This document shows, one piece after another, positions 41,266 to 53,411 of a DNA stretch of 64,000 nucleotides. A program made the position numbers and the translations under genes. Numbering within the stretch: the stretch's first letter is position 1; each line of letters opens with the position of its first letter. The DNA comes from Trichinella spiralis (lineage: Eukaryota > Nematoda > Enoplea > Trichinellida > Trichinellidae): contig CM012954.1 in NCBI GenBank assembly GCA_000181795.3, positions 8,805,071 through 8,869,070 on the forward strand, read 5' to 3'. Under the pieces are notes generated by a model, which worked only from the letters and a program-made list of their open reading frames with translations, did not search any database and was not told the DNA's origin.

Positions 41266-41783
41266 GCAGCGCTGTTTGGGAATGTTTCCAATTTTAATTG
41301 GCTAAATTGCATTCGGTGATAGCTCTTCCGCTTTGTGCCTTCTAGCTCAATTTGTCGATGCTAATTTCTTAACTCTGGGATTGGAATTTATAGGCAGCGC
41401 TGTTGATCAGAAAAAAATTTCTTCCTAGCTCAAATCAAAAAAAGAAATTATTACTGATATTGAAGAAAAATAGAACGTGCCACACCAACTTTATTTCTAA
41501 GTTTGGTTTGGTCTTGCTTTTCAGCATTGCTTATTTATTATTGGTGAAGTTTAAATTTGGATAATTTGCTGAAATTAAAGAATCAATTTACAAAAACTGT
41601 TTCCCGCAGGAACCATTTTGATATTAATCTATATAAGTGAACATGTTCCAAATGATTCAAAAATTGACACTTTTGAATCAGCATGAATCAAATCTAAATC
41701 AATGAAATTAACAGAGAAAACAAACTGATTCACTTCGATCTTCTCATTTGAAAAATTCAAACATAATCTCATGTGATGATTAT
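41266..41783. other. Convergent intergenic HADH/PGM3
   Basis: About 520 bases between two stop codons on opposite strands; both 3' UTRs should lie here. No exon or RNA gene is seen. Confidence 0.6.
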
Positions 41784-42492
41784 TTATCCAACAAATTCCT
41801 GCACTGCTTTTCCAATCAAAGCTGCAAGATCGTCGGCATCTTCCTAAAATGCAAACTGATCAATTTAATTGCTTTAATTTGCCTAAAGCAAGTGTTCACC
41901 TGCTTGCCTGCCTCTGCATAGACTCGGACAACATCTTCAGTACCTGACGGGCTAAAAAGAAAATTTCTCCTCAATCTTTACCTTTCGTTGGCAGAATGCA
42001 TGCACAGCAGAAAATATACCGAATAAAAGCACGAGAGTAGGAATACTTTTTCCCAAGTTCTGTAATTCGTTCCCACAATCCGGATGGAGCTACGCAAATA
42101 CGATCACAGTCTGCAGTTTTAACCGCAAATCGGTTCGAAACCTTTGTAATAATTTCAAAATAATTTATTATATTTATATATATATATATATATAATAGTA
42201 ATATGTTACCTTAATTTTCAACTGTCTGCAAGGATAGTCGACAAACATCTCATCCCACTTTTCAATATTCCAGTCACGATGCTGAAGAATCGTTTCTGCA
42301 AGAAGCAAATTGGTCATCGCATCTCCGTTCGCCTGTCACTTTACACTTGATAATTTAAATCAAAATAATTGGAAGTAAATCGTCTGCACCTGGTTAATAA
42401 GATGAACAAGATTTGACAATGTTCGACGCGCTTCTGCGCATTCAGCACTGAACAAAAAAAATGTAAAAATATTAATTACACTACTGCTATAT

Positions 42493-42567
<75 letters not shown>

Positions 42568-44807
42568 TAATTCACTAACGATATTGGCTCAAGATGTTTT
42601 TGTAGTTCGTCCACCATACGTTCACTAAACAATACCTTAATAAAACGCAACTAATTAAAATTAATGTAAACGTTCAACTAACAAACGTTACTGTTCCGTG
42701 TCCATTTGCTTCAAAATAAATACCAATATCAAATTTCTTAGCTTCTTTATGCAAATGCTTCACACCAGTTTCTGTAATGACGACAGGAATCTTCTAAATC
42801 ATCACCAGTGTAACTAACAACTTAAAACAATACTATCTAATAAAAACTATTAAGTAATTTATATACTTTTTTCATTTTTGCATTTTTGCTTTACCACAAA
42901 AGTACATAAAAATGTATATAAAATCATACCAGTACGTCTTCGATGTATCTAGTTGAACTACCATTAGCAAAAGCTGTCTGTACGACTCCAATGCTGGTCC
43001 GCAAATTGCCCTTCTGTATCAGGTCCAACACAAAGCTCACCATCAAAACAGCAATTTTATCCCCATCCAAAATATGAAACACTCTTTCTGAAAAGATACT
43101 CAATTAAACAATCAAAAAAGAAAAATAATAAAGGCTTGACAAATGTACTTGAATCTAAATAGAAATAAACTATACGATCCGCATCCCCATCAAAAGAAGC
43201 CCATCGCTGTCCAGGAGTGATCCTCAGATTTGCATCATAAACTAAAACAAAAAATTTTTTTTACATACAGAAAAGAAATCTGAACAAATTACCAGTTGGA
43301 ATTTGCTGCTCAATTTTTACAAAATCAGCTCCACACTATAAGTATTATTATAATTATTTTTTGCGAAAGCAATTAAAAAAATACTGAAAAAACAATTTTC
43401 ACAAAACACCGTTAAGAAACTAAATATTTAACTTTTTTAAAAAGAACAAGCATGACAAGCAACCTACAGAAACAAATATAATAGTAATAATTTAATAAAT
43501 AAAAAAAGTTACCTTATCATTCAAATGGTGATTACTTTGATTGACCAAGATTATGTTTAAGAGCGGTTTTAAATTTTCAACAAAGAAACGCATTGCTTTC
43601 CCGCCAACACCATTTCCACAGTCAATAAATACATTCGGGTTGTATGCCTTGCATGATTGTTGCATAGATGTGTTCACATTCTTGAACGCTTTTGTGACTT
43701 CTTCATAATAAAAGTTCTCCAAAAACACAGGGTCGTAATTTTTAAAACAATTTCCATGACGAACAATAAAATGTAGTTGTGGAGTAGTTAACATTCCTAA
43801 ATAATTCAATCAACTTTGGGAAAACATGCATGACAAAATTTATCTTTAAATAACTTCTACCAATTAAAATTTTCCACATTCTGTCTCGTATATTAAATAT
43901 GCATTGCATTTCATTTTGCACACAATTTTAAATTAATTTTTTCAATTTCTTCTGCAAAACCAGATAAAAATTACAAAGGTTACTCATACATCACATTAAA
44001 CTTTTATAAAATTTCAATAAATAAATAACATGATATAAAAATAAACAAACTGGCAGTATTATAGCAAATAAACTGCAAAGCAAAATAAAATATAAACAAA
44101 TAACTAAGTAAGCAAGAAATATTGTACTTGAGCATCATATAAATACAAAAATATTGAATTAATCTCAAAAGAATTGAACTTTTCGATACAATGATATATT
44201 AGTATAGTTACTCAAATTTTTAATTAAAAACTAATTACCGAAAAGAATGAATTTTCCACTCATGACGTCCACTCCAGATTTCAATACATTATAAAGCACT
44301 GTACTGCTTTCCCGATTGTCATGAGCACAAAACACTGAGGCTTCAGCCGAAATACAAATGTTATTCTTACTTACAATCATTTCAATAGTGGAAATCAACT
44401 GATCATCTCTAAATTGAAAATACTGACAATAAAAACAATTAAAATACGTGCAATGATGATTCCCTTACGAACAATTGGCTATTTCTGTTGCATGTTTTTC
44501 CCATTCAGGTGCCAACATATCTCCCATTGGATCAATAATTTTTACACCGTTATCTTTGGCTGGATTATGTGACGCAGTTATCATCACTCCTACCACCATG
44601 CCTGTTTGTTGAGATCGTAAGCAGGCCAATAAACCCATTCGATACATAACACATTTGAGGGTATTTGCGCTAAAATCAACTTACACTTCATAAAAATTAC
44701 CTGAAGAAAAAAGCCTACTCATCACGAAAACCAGCAGTCCCATATACTCGATTCATGCGATGCGACTGTCGACATTCTGGTGGAATCGATTCCACATTGA
44801 AGCGCAT
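41784..44807 (-). CDS. PGM3: Phosphoacetylglucosamine mutase
   Basis: PGM3/AGM1 converts GlcNAc-6-phosphate to GlcNAc-1-phosphate in the cytosol, feeding UDP-GlcNAc for glycans and chitin. Fourteen exons close in phase: 44807-44719, 44669-44469, 44408-44239, 43796-43513, 43335-43293, 43241-43149, 43087-42930, 42793-42692, 42635-42580, 42447-42390, 42332-42210, 42141-42020, 41951-41900, 41843-41784; 536 residues against 542 in man. Landmarks: YGTAGFRDD near the start; the phosphoserine loop TASHNP with [12 protein letters not shown]; the metal loop [11 protein letters not shown]; the sugar-binding motif FEANGHGTV; and the phosphate-binding [16 protein letters not shown] near the end. All key residues are present. 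It lies 175 bases after ATAD1 on the same strand. The intron at 42448-42579 holds an (AT)n/(TTTA)n microsatellite. Confidence 0.97.
42497..42570. repeat. (AT)n/(TTTA)n microsatellite in PGM3 intron
   Basis: A long uninterrupted AT run merges with a TTTA run, both inside the ninth PGM3 intron, ten bases from the donor side on the coding strand. Confidence 0.9.
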
Positions 44808-44982
44808 CCTTTGTATTATGTTGTAATATAGTTGGCAATTAGAAAACAAGCAAAATCAGTAATATATATTAGTCAGCAGTACATTTAATTCATCAGTGTA
44901 ACATTTCCAGTTTTTTCAACATTTTACTATTTTTCCTACTTGTGTAGAAATGCAGGAGTAAAAACAAATTCCTACATTTAAT
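44808..44982 (-). promoter_or_regulatory. Short ATAD1-PGM3 intercistronic region (possible operon junction)
   Basis: Only 175 bases separate the ATAD1 stop from the PGM3 start. On the coding strand the sequence just before the PGM3 ATG is ACAAAG followed by GATG, so an AG lies one base before the start codon and could serve as a trans-splice acceptor. This spacing is typical of nematode operons. No spliced-leader evidence can be read from genomic DNA. Confidence 0.4.
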
Positions 44983-46582
44983 TTACATTAATTCAATTTC
45001 ATCGTGTCGATTCAGCAACATATCCTCGTTATCTTTATTCATTCGTTCTACTGCTTTCAAAAAATCTGACTGTTCAAACGGACGTATTTCCACTTGCTCG
45101 CTGAAAGAACTGAAACATTTATTGCATTTTTACAAATATCTGACATAAAACAAGTTATATACTTTTCCTGCTTTATTTCTTGATCTTGTTTGAGAGATTC
45201 ACGAACGCGTATAATGTCTGCAACACGACAAAGCTCCACTAGATCTGAGCAAGAAAAACCACAAGAATGGTTGGCAATTTCGAACAGGTTAACATCTTGA
45301 GACAGCTATAAAAAACAAAAATAACAGTTAACTATTTTAGAATTAATAAAATTCATAATATTGTATTAGCACAGATTCGCTGCGAAGCATAGTAGTCAAA
45401 ATATCACATCTCTGTTGCAAATTCTAAAAATGTATATTTGTAGATAAATAAAATCAGGATTGAAATAATAAAAGGCTGCACCGGATGGCGAATACAAAAG
45501 CGTAAAGGCATACGTCTCAAAATTGCACTGTCAACATCCTTAGGACGATTTGTCGCACCAATAATGACAACCCGAAGTTCACTTTCAGAAAAAAAACCAT
45601 CCCAGTGGCTTAAAAATAGCGCCTTCATCATAGCTGTCATTTCATGGTCACGACTTTGTCGATGACGTAGAAACGAATCTGTAAAATTATGTAAATACAT
45701 AAACAACTTAAAACGCGTGAAAAATAGTCAAATTACGAATTACCTATTTCATCAATAAATATAATCGTCGGCTGTATTTTCTTTGCCTAAAATTTAAAGT
45801 CCATTAAGCAAAATATCAGTGAGACAACTACCGTACAAATGAAAAAAGAGCAGTTGTCATTTTCTCCGTCTCACCGCACCATTTGTCGATCATTTCCGAT
45901 ATTTCCAAATTAATAAAATTCGCTCCTTAATAGCCCAAAGTTTTCTACTTTACACAACAACATTCTGCTAAAACTTTACCAGCCTCTTTAGCTATTGCTT
46001 TAACCATCATAGTTTTACCACAGCCAGGGGGACCATGAAGCAGTACTCCTATTTCGGTTATTTCAATTACAAAATAACAAACAGACATCATATAACCATA
46101 TTTACCTTTCGGAGCAGAAAAATGTTTTGATTTAATACTAGTGCAAAGAGGAAATATAATGTTTTCTCGCAATTCCGAAATCAAATTGGAATAACCACCG
46201 ACATCACTCCAAGACACTGAACAATCTTTTGGATTAACCAATTGAGTAGCAATACGCATTTCGTATTCATCTAACTAAACAAAATATAAATATTTGCATA
46301 ATTAAACATAAACAGTTTAAATTTGAACATTGCATTTAATCAACTTACATCTTGTACTTGAATTCCCAGTATATTACAAATTCTCTCAGCCTAAAATAAT
46401 ACGTGAATTATTGAAATTGACTGTTTTTACAAATAAACCTTTTTCTTCGCTTGTTCCTTTTTAGCTGTAGTTTGATCAAACTGCCTAACAATCAACTTTG
46501 CAGTAAAATATGAAATCACACTACCAATAATCAAACGTGCTAACTGCGCTGCAAACATGTTCCACGATGGCCTTCCATCCAT
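44983..46582 (-). CDS. ATAD1: ATAD1/Msp1 outer-membrane AAA+ ATPase (thorase)
   Basis: Msp1/ATAD1 sits in the outer mitochondrial and peroxisomal membrane and extracts mislocalised tail-anchored proteins. Ten exons close in phase: 46582-46439, 46390-46349, 46274-46106, 46048-45980, 45922-45837, 45786-45744, 45678-45482, 45423-45373, 45305-45163, 45109-44983; 356 residues (human 361). An N-terminal membrane anchor (about residues 9-30, LARLIIGSVISYFTAKLIV) precedes a basic linker. The AAA domain has Walker A GPPGCGKT, Walker B IIFIDEID (split by an intron), sensor-1 region GATNRPKDVDSAILRRMP with the arginine fingers, and pore-region WCGE instead of the usual WYGE. The Msp1 linker WSDVGG is present. 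The gene probably leads a two-gene unit with PGM3. Confidence 0.96.
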
Positions 46583-47560
46583 TTATTAAGCAGAATGTCG
46601 AAACGTAAAGCGTATATAACTTAAAATCACTACACTTTACTATGTTGTGTTAAGTTAACCCATACTACATACAAAGTCAGAAGTAATACCTGTACATCAA
46701 TTTTTATAATACTGTAATTCATTTTAAAATACTTAACTAATTTTGAATGATAATTGGTAATATTTAAAATTGTAATAATATACTAATAATATAATTAACA
46801 ATGTACTACTGTATAAAAAGCATTTTTAGATATTGCACGTCATACTGTTGAGCATGTGAATATTTTAATTCCACACTACAGTTATTGTTCAACATAAAAT
46901 TCTCAGATCATAAAGTGATTCAACATAATTACAAGAGTTAACTATTACCAAATAATTACATTCTACTGCACCAATTATTGTGTGGTTAATAATGATGTGC
47001 AAGTATAAATCCCGTAGAAATTATGTAATGCATGCACTTTTAATAATCCCAGTGAAACTATATAATATTTTGTATTTAAAAAAATTATTTAACATAAATC
47101 AGTTTATTTTTGATTATATAAATCAAATTAAAGTTATACAATAATTGACTAGTTTACATTCACTTTGTTACTCAACTTTTAGTTTGCACACATTTTAAGC
47201 AAACAGTATATAATATTATTATTATGTTATGGTAGTAGAATAATTTTACTAACTGAACATCATCCACACATTTATTTTTAGGTACTAAAACTTTATTACA
47301 TCACTGTACTGTATTTATCAATTTTGTAAACTGAAAATAATTGAGTAGTGGTGCCGAAATTTAGATTTTATTTCATCAAGTTTAGTTTGTAAATAAATAT
47401 AGAATCTTTAACATAACATTGTTTCAATTAACTTTTAGTTATTATTATCGCATATTCATTTTATAAAAGTGGGAAATTGATACCGCCACTGATGTTTCGA
47501 TAATTATATGACAATTACATCTTGATTTTTTTAGTGGTGAATTGTTATCATTGCTTTATT
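46583..47560. promoter_or_regulatory. Divergent promoter region ATAD1/FAM98
   Basis: About 980 AT-rich bases between two divergent start codons. No exon is seen. If both gene pairs are operons, this one interval holds the promoters for four genes. Confidence 0.5.
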
Positions 47561-49481
47561 ATGTCCAACAATTTAGCAACGAAGTTTTCTTTGTGGAATT
47601 CTTTACAGGCTTGTCGGTAAGTATTTTTGATTTTTGAAATACTTCTCCCGAGAAATGTACTCTGTTTTAATCGCTTTTTTCCGTTTGCACTTTTACATGA
47701 ATGTTTTTTTTCAAGGTTACCAGATGCACCTGAAACGGAACAAAAGCTAGAGCTTTTTTTAAAAGATGGACCAAATGCAGCTGAATTCATAAACTTCATT
47801 GTCACACTTTGCAATGAGCTACGTACGGCAGCGAGGTTGAAAACACAAGTACACCCACCTTCAGGTAAAAAATATACGCATTCATAGTTATTTGTGCAAG
47901 TTTATAATTTTTTTTACTATTAAAGTACAATTTATCCTGAGAAAGATTATACTGAGAATCCATTTGTCTAAAATTACTCTCTTACATCAATGAAATATAA
48001 AATGCTGATTTCGCTTCTTTAGCAGTTATTTTTTCATACTGAATTCAAACGATTAATTGCATATGTTAATTGTTGAAAATTTCATGCAAACATTTATATT
48101 TATTTATAGATGTAAACAAATTGGATTCATTTATTCAAGAATTTAAAGATCTTCTGGAAGAGTTGGGTATGTAACTGGCGCAGTTGAAAGAAATTATCCA
48201 GTAATAAATAGGAAATGTAGATTGTTCGCCTTCCGACTTATTTGGTACAACTTTGGATGAATGTTTGTCAAGCGTGGAGTTGCGAAGTGCACTGATTAGC
48301 GTTTTGTTGAATGAATTGAAAACTGCTAAGCTGTTAGCACTGAGAAAAGCTGAAGAAGAAGAAAAAGAAACGCGCAAAAAAATTCCGGTAAAAAATTTCA
48401 ACACTGTATATGATTTTAAGTGATTTGATTTTAATGAGATGATTGATTAGAATTCGACATCTATTGCTGAAGAGCTAAGTGCGTTGTGTACATATGTTGG
48501 CATTTCACGGTTACCTGACAGTATCAGCATGGAGCAGTTCTTCGATCTAATGCTTCCAAAGGTAGGATAGGATGTTGGTGTTGAATGATTGTTTTCTATT
48601 TCTGATTTCTTATGGAACTTTTTTTCAGATAGAAGAATTAGTGAAGAAAATTCCAAATAAAAGTGCGCTGATCAAAGGAACACTAACTAAAGAACAGTGG
48701 AATACTGTGGAATGTCTGAACGATCGTCTACGTACAGAATACAAACTGCGAGCGGAGATGCTTCTCAAACGATTAGATGTAACGGTTAAATCATTTTTAT
48801 GGAATGAAAGAGTCAAAGTAAAATTTAGTACACTTTATTTATTGCTAATAGAAAACTTTATAATTACATCTTTACCCTTTTGAGGAAAAAGAAGAAGAAA
48901 TTATGAAAATTTACAAGCCACTTCGAACTCCTTTAAATTCAGATATTCAAGTGTCTGTTGCAGAAGTGCTGGCCGCTAGAGATGGTGCGTATGTTTGTTG
49001 GTTTTTTAATTTTGAAAAAAAAATCCATTTCAACATCAACAGACTTGCCTTTGATTGAAATGACTTACGGTGTGTCAGCACGCAAGAAAACGACTACAAA
49101 AATACACAAAATGACTATGGAAGGTAAAATTCCAGATAGAGGTGGACGAACGTCGGAAATTCAACCACCTCCACCGGAAATGCCTTCATGGCAAAAACGA
49201 GTCACTAGTCGAGGTGGTGGTCCACACGCTGGTAGAAGAGGGCGAGGTAAAATTTTATACCTGAAATAATAGTTTCTGTTTTACTTTCTTTTAATCCGCT
49301 ACAATTCATCCACATGATGTCATAACGTCATATAGGTGGTGGTGGCTGGTCTGGTCAGCAGAGTCATGCCGGTGGTGGTCAACATTACTCTCAAACGGCG
49401 CATGAATATTATTATCAAGAAGGCTATGGACAGTCGCAACGTGGACGGGGGCGTGGCCGAAGAGGACGATATCATTATTGA
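47561..49481 (+). CDS. FAM98: FAM98 protein
   Basis: FAM98A/B proteins bind DDX1, RTCB and CGI-99 in the tRNA-splicing ligase complex and shuttle with RNA between nucleus and cytoplasm. Exons: 47561-47616, 47716-47864, 48110-48166, 48221-48387, 48451-48561, 48629-48817, 48885-48984, 49043-49246, 49336-49481; 392 residues. The N-terminal DUF2465 region has the CH-like fold typical of the family, followed by a helical part rich in Lys/Glu (KAEEEEKETRKK), the conserved QWNTVECLNDRLRTEYKLR segment, and a Gly/Arg-rich tail with GRGRGRRGRY at the end, as in vertebrate FAM98A/B. The start gives a coherent N-terminus. AATAAA near 49540 is a good polyadenylation signal. It lies 207 bases before TMEM65 on the same strand. 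Whether it is A, B or C type cannot be told. Confidence 0.92.
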
Positions 49482-49688
49482 ATAACGATTCGGATGATTA
49501 ATTCATTTCAATTTATGATTATATATATATATATGTACATAATAAATCATGGTGAATTGTATTAATCGGATGAATTTTTTTTTCTTAATTGTTAATTCTT
49601 CTAATCTATACTGTTACTTTTTTTCGTAGTTTTAACAAAATTATTTTTAAAATTATAGATTATTATTACCATTAATAGATTTTGTGGA
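49482..49688 (+). promoter_or_regulatory. Short FAM98-TMEM65 intercistronic region (possible operon junction)
   Basis: 207 bases between a stop and the next start on the same strand. They contain AATAAA (about 49540), then a T-rich tract and TTTTTTTCGTAG (about 49617-49630), a good trans-splice acceptor, and a second AG near 49659. This order of poly(A) signal, pyrimidine tract and AG is what a nematode operon junction looks like. Confidence 0.4.
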
Positions 49689-50330
49689 ATGCGAAGTGTC
49701 TTGTCTTTTAGAAGTGCACAAGCACTTCTAACTAGTAATCGACATGGCTTGCACCGGACGTGGAGAACATCAGGCCGATATGGTCGTTATGTTTGGATGA
49801 ACATGGATACAAAATATGATGCGCATTTTTTCCTGCAAACATTGAGCAGCAATGAACGTCGGGCCTTGCTTGAATGTATCCAAGAAGAAGCACAATTTGC
49901 CCGACTGTTGGTCAGCCGTGATCGAGTCACCACTGATCAACTGAAGGTGATCTTTTTTAGAAATATGATTCCCTTTGTCGGCTTCGGTTTGTTCGACAAT
50001 TTGATTATGATCATCGCTGGAGAATATATTGATATCACTGTTGGTACTTTACTTGGTATTTCGACTTTGGCTGCCGCTGGTGTAGGCAATATGATTTCGG
50101 ATGTGGGAGGCGTTGGGATTGGTCATTATATTGAACAAATTGTTTCAAAAATGAAATGGAAAACTCCAAATCTTACACCAGAACAATGGAATAGTAAAGG
50201 GGTAAGATGGACAAGCAATGCTGGACGAGTCCTCGGCGTCAGTTTAGGTTGCTTGATTGGTATGTTTCCGTTGTTGTTTTTCAAAGATCGACAAAAACCT
50301 GAATATGATACAACTGATGAAGCTCCATAA
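49689..50330 (+). CDS. TMEM65: TMEM65, mitochondrial inner-membrane protein
   Basis: TMEM65 is an inner-membrane protein of mitochondria implicated in Na+/Ca2+ exchange and, in heart, at intercalated discs. A single exon of 213 residues. The N-terminus is Arg- and Ser-rich with no acidic residues (MRSVLSFRSAQALL), a good mitochondrial targeting peptide. Three hydrophobic segments follow at about residues 93-115, 120-145 and 180-200, with the family signature GLFDNLIMIIAGEYID, the Gly-rich GVGNMISDVGGVGIGHYIE and the final GRVLGVSLGCLIGMFPLLFF. All are hallmarks of the TMEM65 domain. Possibly the second gene of an operon with FAM98. Its 3' end faces that of RRP9 at 175 bases. Confidence 0.95.
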   Translation: MRSVLSFRSAQALLTSNRHGLHRTWRTSGRYGRYVWMNMDTKYDAHFFLQTLSSNERRALLECIQEEAQFARLLVSRDRVTTDQLKVIFFRNMIPFVGFGLFDNLIMIIAGEYIDITVGTLLGISTLAAAGVGNMISDVGGVGIGHYIEQIVSKMKWKTPNLTPEQWNSKGVRWTSNAGRVLGVSLGCLIGMFPLLFFKDRQKPEYDTTDEAP

Positions 50331-50505
50331 TATGGAATATTTCGTTTCGTAAACAGATATAGATATAGATATATATATATGTACACCTGAAATGAAATAT
50401 TATGTAGTGAAAATTTTACACGTGAAACTGAATTTAAATTAAATCGTCTGTTCTTTTGTTTTTATAAAAGGGCATTTTCATTTTGAACTGATGAAACAAG
50501 AAACA

Positions 50506-53411
50506 TTATAAATCAAAACTCAATGGGAAAACAAGAATAGAATTTCGAGTTTCAGGAATACGCCACCAACGACCTGATCGATGCTCTTGACCAACAGCGA
50601 CCGCTACCATATTAGCTTCAGAAGCGCAACTAATTCTGTTGATAAATCCTGTCTAAAATTAGGCGAATTATGAAAATATTATTTTATAAATTAAAACTAT
50701 TCTACACAACAATAAAACATTATTCTTTTACTTACTACAGGCAATACAAATTTCAATTTTAACGATGTCAAATTGTCAGCACATTTCCAAAATCGTAAAG
50801 TACCGTCACAAGAACCTAGAACATTTAAATGCAATCTTTAAAGACACTGTAAAAAGTCGACAAAAATCATATCAGCTTGAAAATTAATCTTTCAATTTAA
50901 TTAAACTGGAAAAAAAGGAACACTTCATCTACCTGATAAAACTAAATCAGTATGTCTAAAAGTAGATAACGCGCTGATCCATCGGTCAGTACAATTTGCT
51001 CCAGTAGAATCATGTGCATTATTTTTTACATATAATGCATTCTTTTTAAATACTGACCATAAACTTATCGTACTGAAAATCACAAATTACTTATTTACCA
51101 AAATTTTTTATACAGTACTATTGTCATACTTATTGTCTGCTCCTGTAACAAAGTGATTTTCATTTATAAGTTTTACACATTCCGTAGATCCACATCCGCT
51201 GAAACAACAATTGAATAAAATACGAAAACATATAAAATATCAAAATCATTTTAAGTGAATTTATTCAGAAGTGCACAATAATAAAACTAGCTGTTTCGCA
51301 AACCTTCTATCTGAAAATACAACTTGAGAATCTTCAGCAACTTTCCAAATTCTTACAGTACGATCGCTTCCTCCACAAGTAATGGCTCGCTCTCGGGCTA
51401 AGCAATCGATGTCCATTACAGCTGACGAGTGTCCAGGTCTTCAAGATTAAAAAATAAATAATTTTTCGCTCATCCTCTCAATAAATAGATTTGAAAACTT
51501 ACAAATAATCTACAAATCCCATCTGAGTGAGATCCCAAACACGAACGCATTTGTCAGATGAACAACTGAATACTTGGTTGTAACCATTTCGAATAGCTAC
51601 TCCCTTATATTATATTTATTACTTTATTTGATTTTCTTTATTATATCTTAAATTCTCACATTTATTGCACCTGTGTGACCAGTAAAGGTTTTCAAATGAC
51701 GCATGTTTTCAAAATCCCACACACGTAACTTTTTCTCAGGACCACCACTGCACTGTAAAATGTGAATTTATATTGAAAAACCAAAAGAACGGAATCGATT
51801 TAAAAAATATCATTTTCTTACCAAAAACTTTTGATCAGATGAGACTGCCAAACAAGAAACAGATCGGTGACCAGCTCGATTGTTTGCATCTATAACGTGC
51901 AATTTTTCCCCGGTTTCCGTATCCCCTGGAAAGTGAAAATTAAACAGCCATATATATATATATATATATTTATTTATTTAAATACTTACATTGAATTATT
52001 GTACCATCTTTAGATCCACTGACAATTCTACAACCATCCGGACTGAGAATACAACATGTAGGTGACAATTTATGACCACGAAGGAAACGAAACGTATCTT
52101 GAGAAGGCAAATTCAACTAAAATACATAAATAGAATGAAATGCGTTCAATGTCAAAGATATTGCTCGAAATCTTGGAACATTTTTCAACAAAGAACTTAC
52201 ATTATCAACAATACTTTTTTGCGGAGGATAAACTTCATCTATCTAAAATATCATAATATTTATCTTAACGTCATCTTTATATTCATGAAGTATAATAGAC
52301 ACACATACAGCGTCTTCTTGTAAACGATGCTCAACAGCTTCGCGATCAATGATTTTATTATCGGCCTTCTCTCTTTCTACAGTTTTTTTAATTATTCAAA
52401 TATATTATTATATAACATTCTGATACTGTTCAACACTTGCTTTCTAAGAAATCTATTTCATTTACAAATTTTCATAATTACAAATCAACTCAAAGCAAAA
52501 ATTGGTGATAAATAAATCATAATAGTTCTCACAGACGTGAATGAAGAAAACATCTACTATATTATTATTTACTATATTTTTTCAAAATTATTCCGCTTAC
52601 CTTCCCGTTCTACTTCACTTAAATACTGCTTAGCTAAGCGATAACGTTTCTCGTGTGCTGTCTCTTCATCGGATTCCACGTTATATGCATTTGTTTCAGT
52701 TTCTTCGTTACTAAATAATAGCAATAAAAATCAAAATAAAATTGAAAGGTAATTCAAATTTCAAAACCTATCTAAATCGCTTGATATTTCTTCACTTCTC
52801 CATTTTTCTTTATTTCTGTTACTTATCTAAAAATGATTAGATTTCAAAAATTTTTAAGCAAGTAAAAATATCAAAAACTATACTTTTTAAATTAAAAAAT
52901 AGCAAAAAAATAAATAGCATTTATAATAAATCATTAACTAAGTCATTTCTGTACTGTTTAAACATTAGTCAACCTAATGTTCATAGCAAAAAAAAAATAA
53001 GTTAAAAAAAATTTTTTTTAATAGAAACCTATGTGAATTATAAATTACACCTAACGCTCGTACACAGCCCATAAAGCATGATATAACATTCCAATTAAAA
53101 AAAATTAAACTGATTAAAATTTGCTTCTGAGAATACATTTTGCTGTTACTCCATATAGCATTTTGCTTAATTTATGATTCAAAAAAATGTCCATCTATAT
53201 TCAAAGGGACACAATAAAACTGTTTCATTACATAGCAAAATAGGAAAAAAAATCTTTACTTATGCAATTAAATCAGTCCTACGTAAAACATAACAGTTGA
53301 ATAACTGCGACTTTAAATAACAAAACTAATTAATTGATAAATCAAGAGTAAGATAAAGAATCTGTTTACCACTGATTTGCGTTTATGAAAATTTCTTTTT
53401 TCTCCAACCAT
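50506..53411 (-). CDS. RRP9: RRP9 / U3-55K, U3 snoRNP WD40 protein
   Basis: RRP9 binds the box B/C motif of U3 snoRNA and takes part in early 18S pre-rRNA cleavage in the nucleolus. Fourteen exons close in phase: 53411-53370, 52826-52768, 52710-52601, 52376-52309, 52242-52201, 52116-51990, 51925-51822, 51752-51660, 51603-51503, 51438-51304, 51198-51130, 51072-50933, 50815-50736, 50652-50506; 438 residues (human 475). The basic N-terminus and acidic section lead to EKRYRLAKQYLSEVE, the family helix. WD repeats follow: FLRGHKLSPTCCILSPDG, GGPEKKLRVWDF, SCSSDKCVRVWDLTQMGF, AITCGGSDRTVRIWK and LINENHFVTGADN. The end, AVGQEHRSGRWWRI, is diagnostic of RRP9. It is short mainly in the N-terminal arm. 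Confidence 0.95.
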
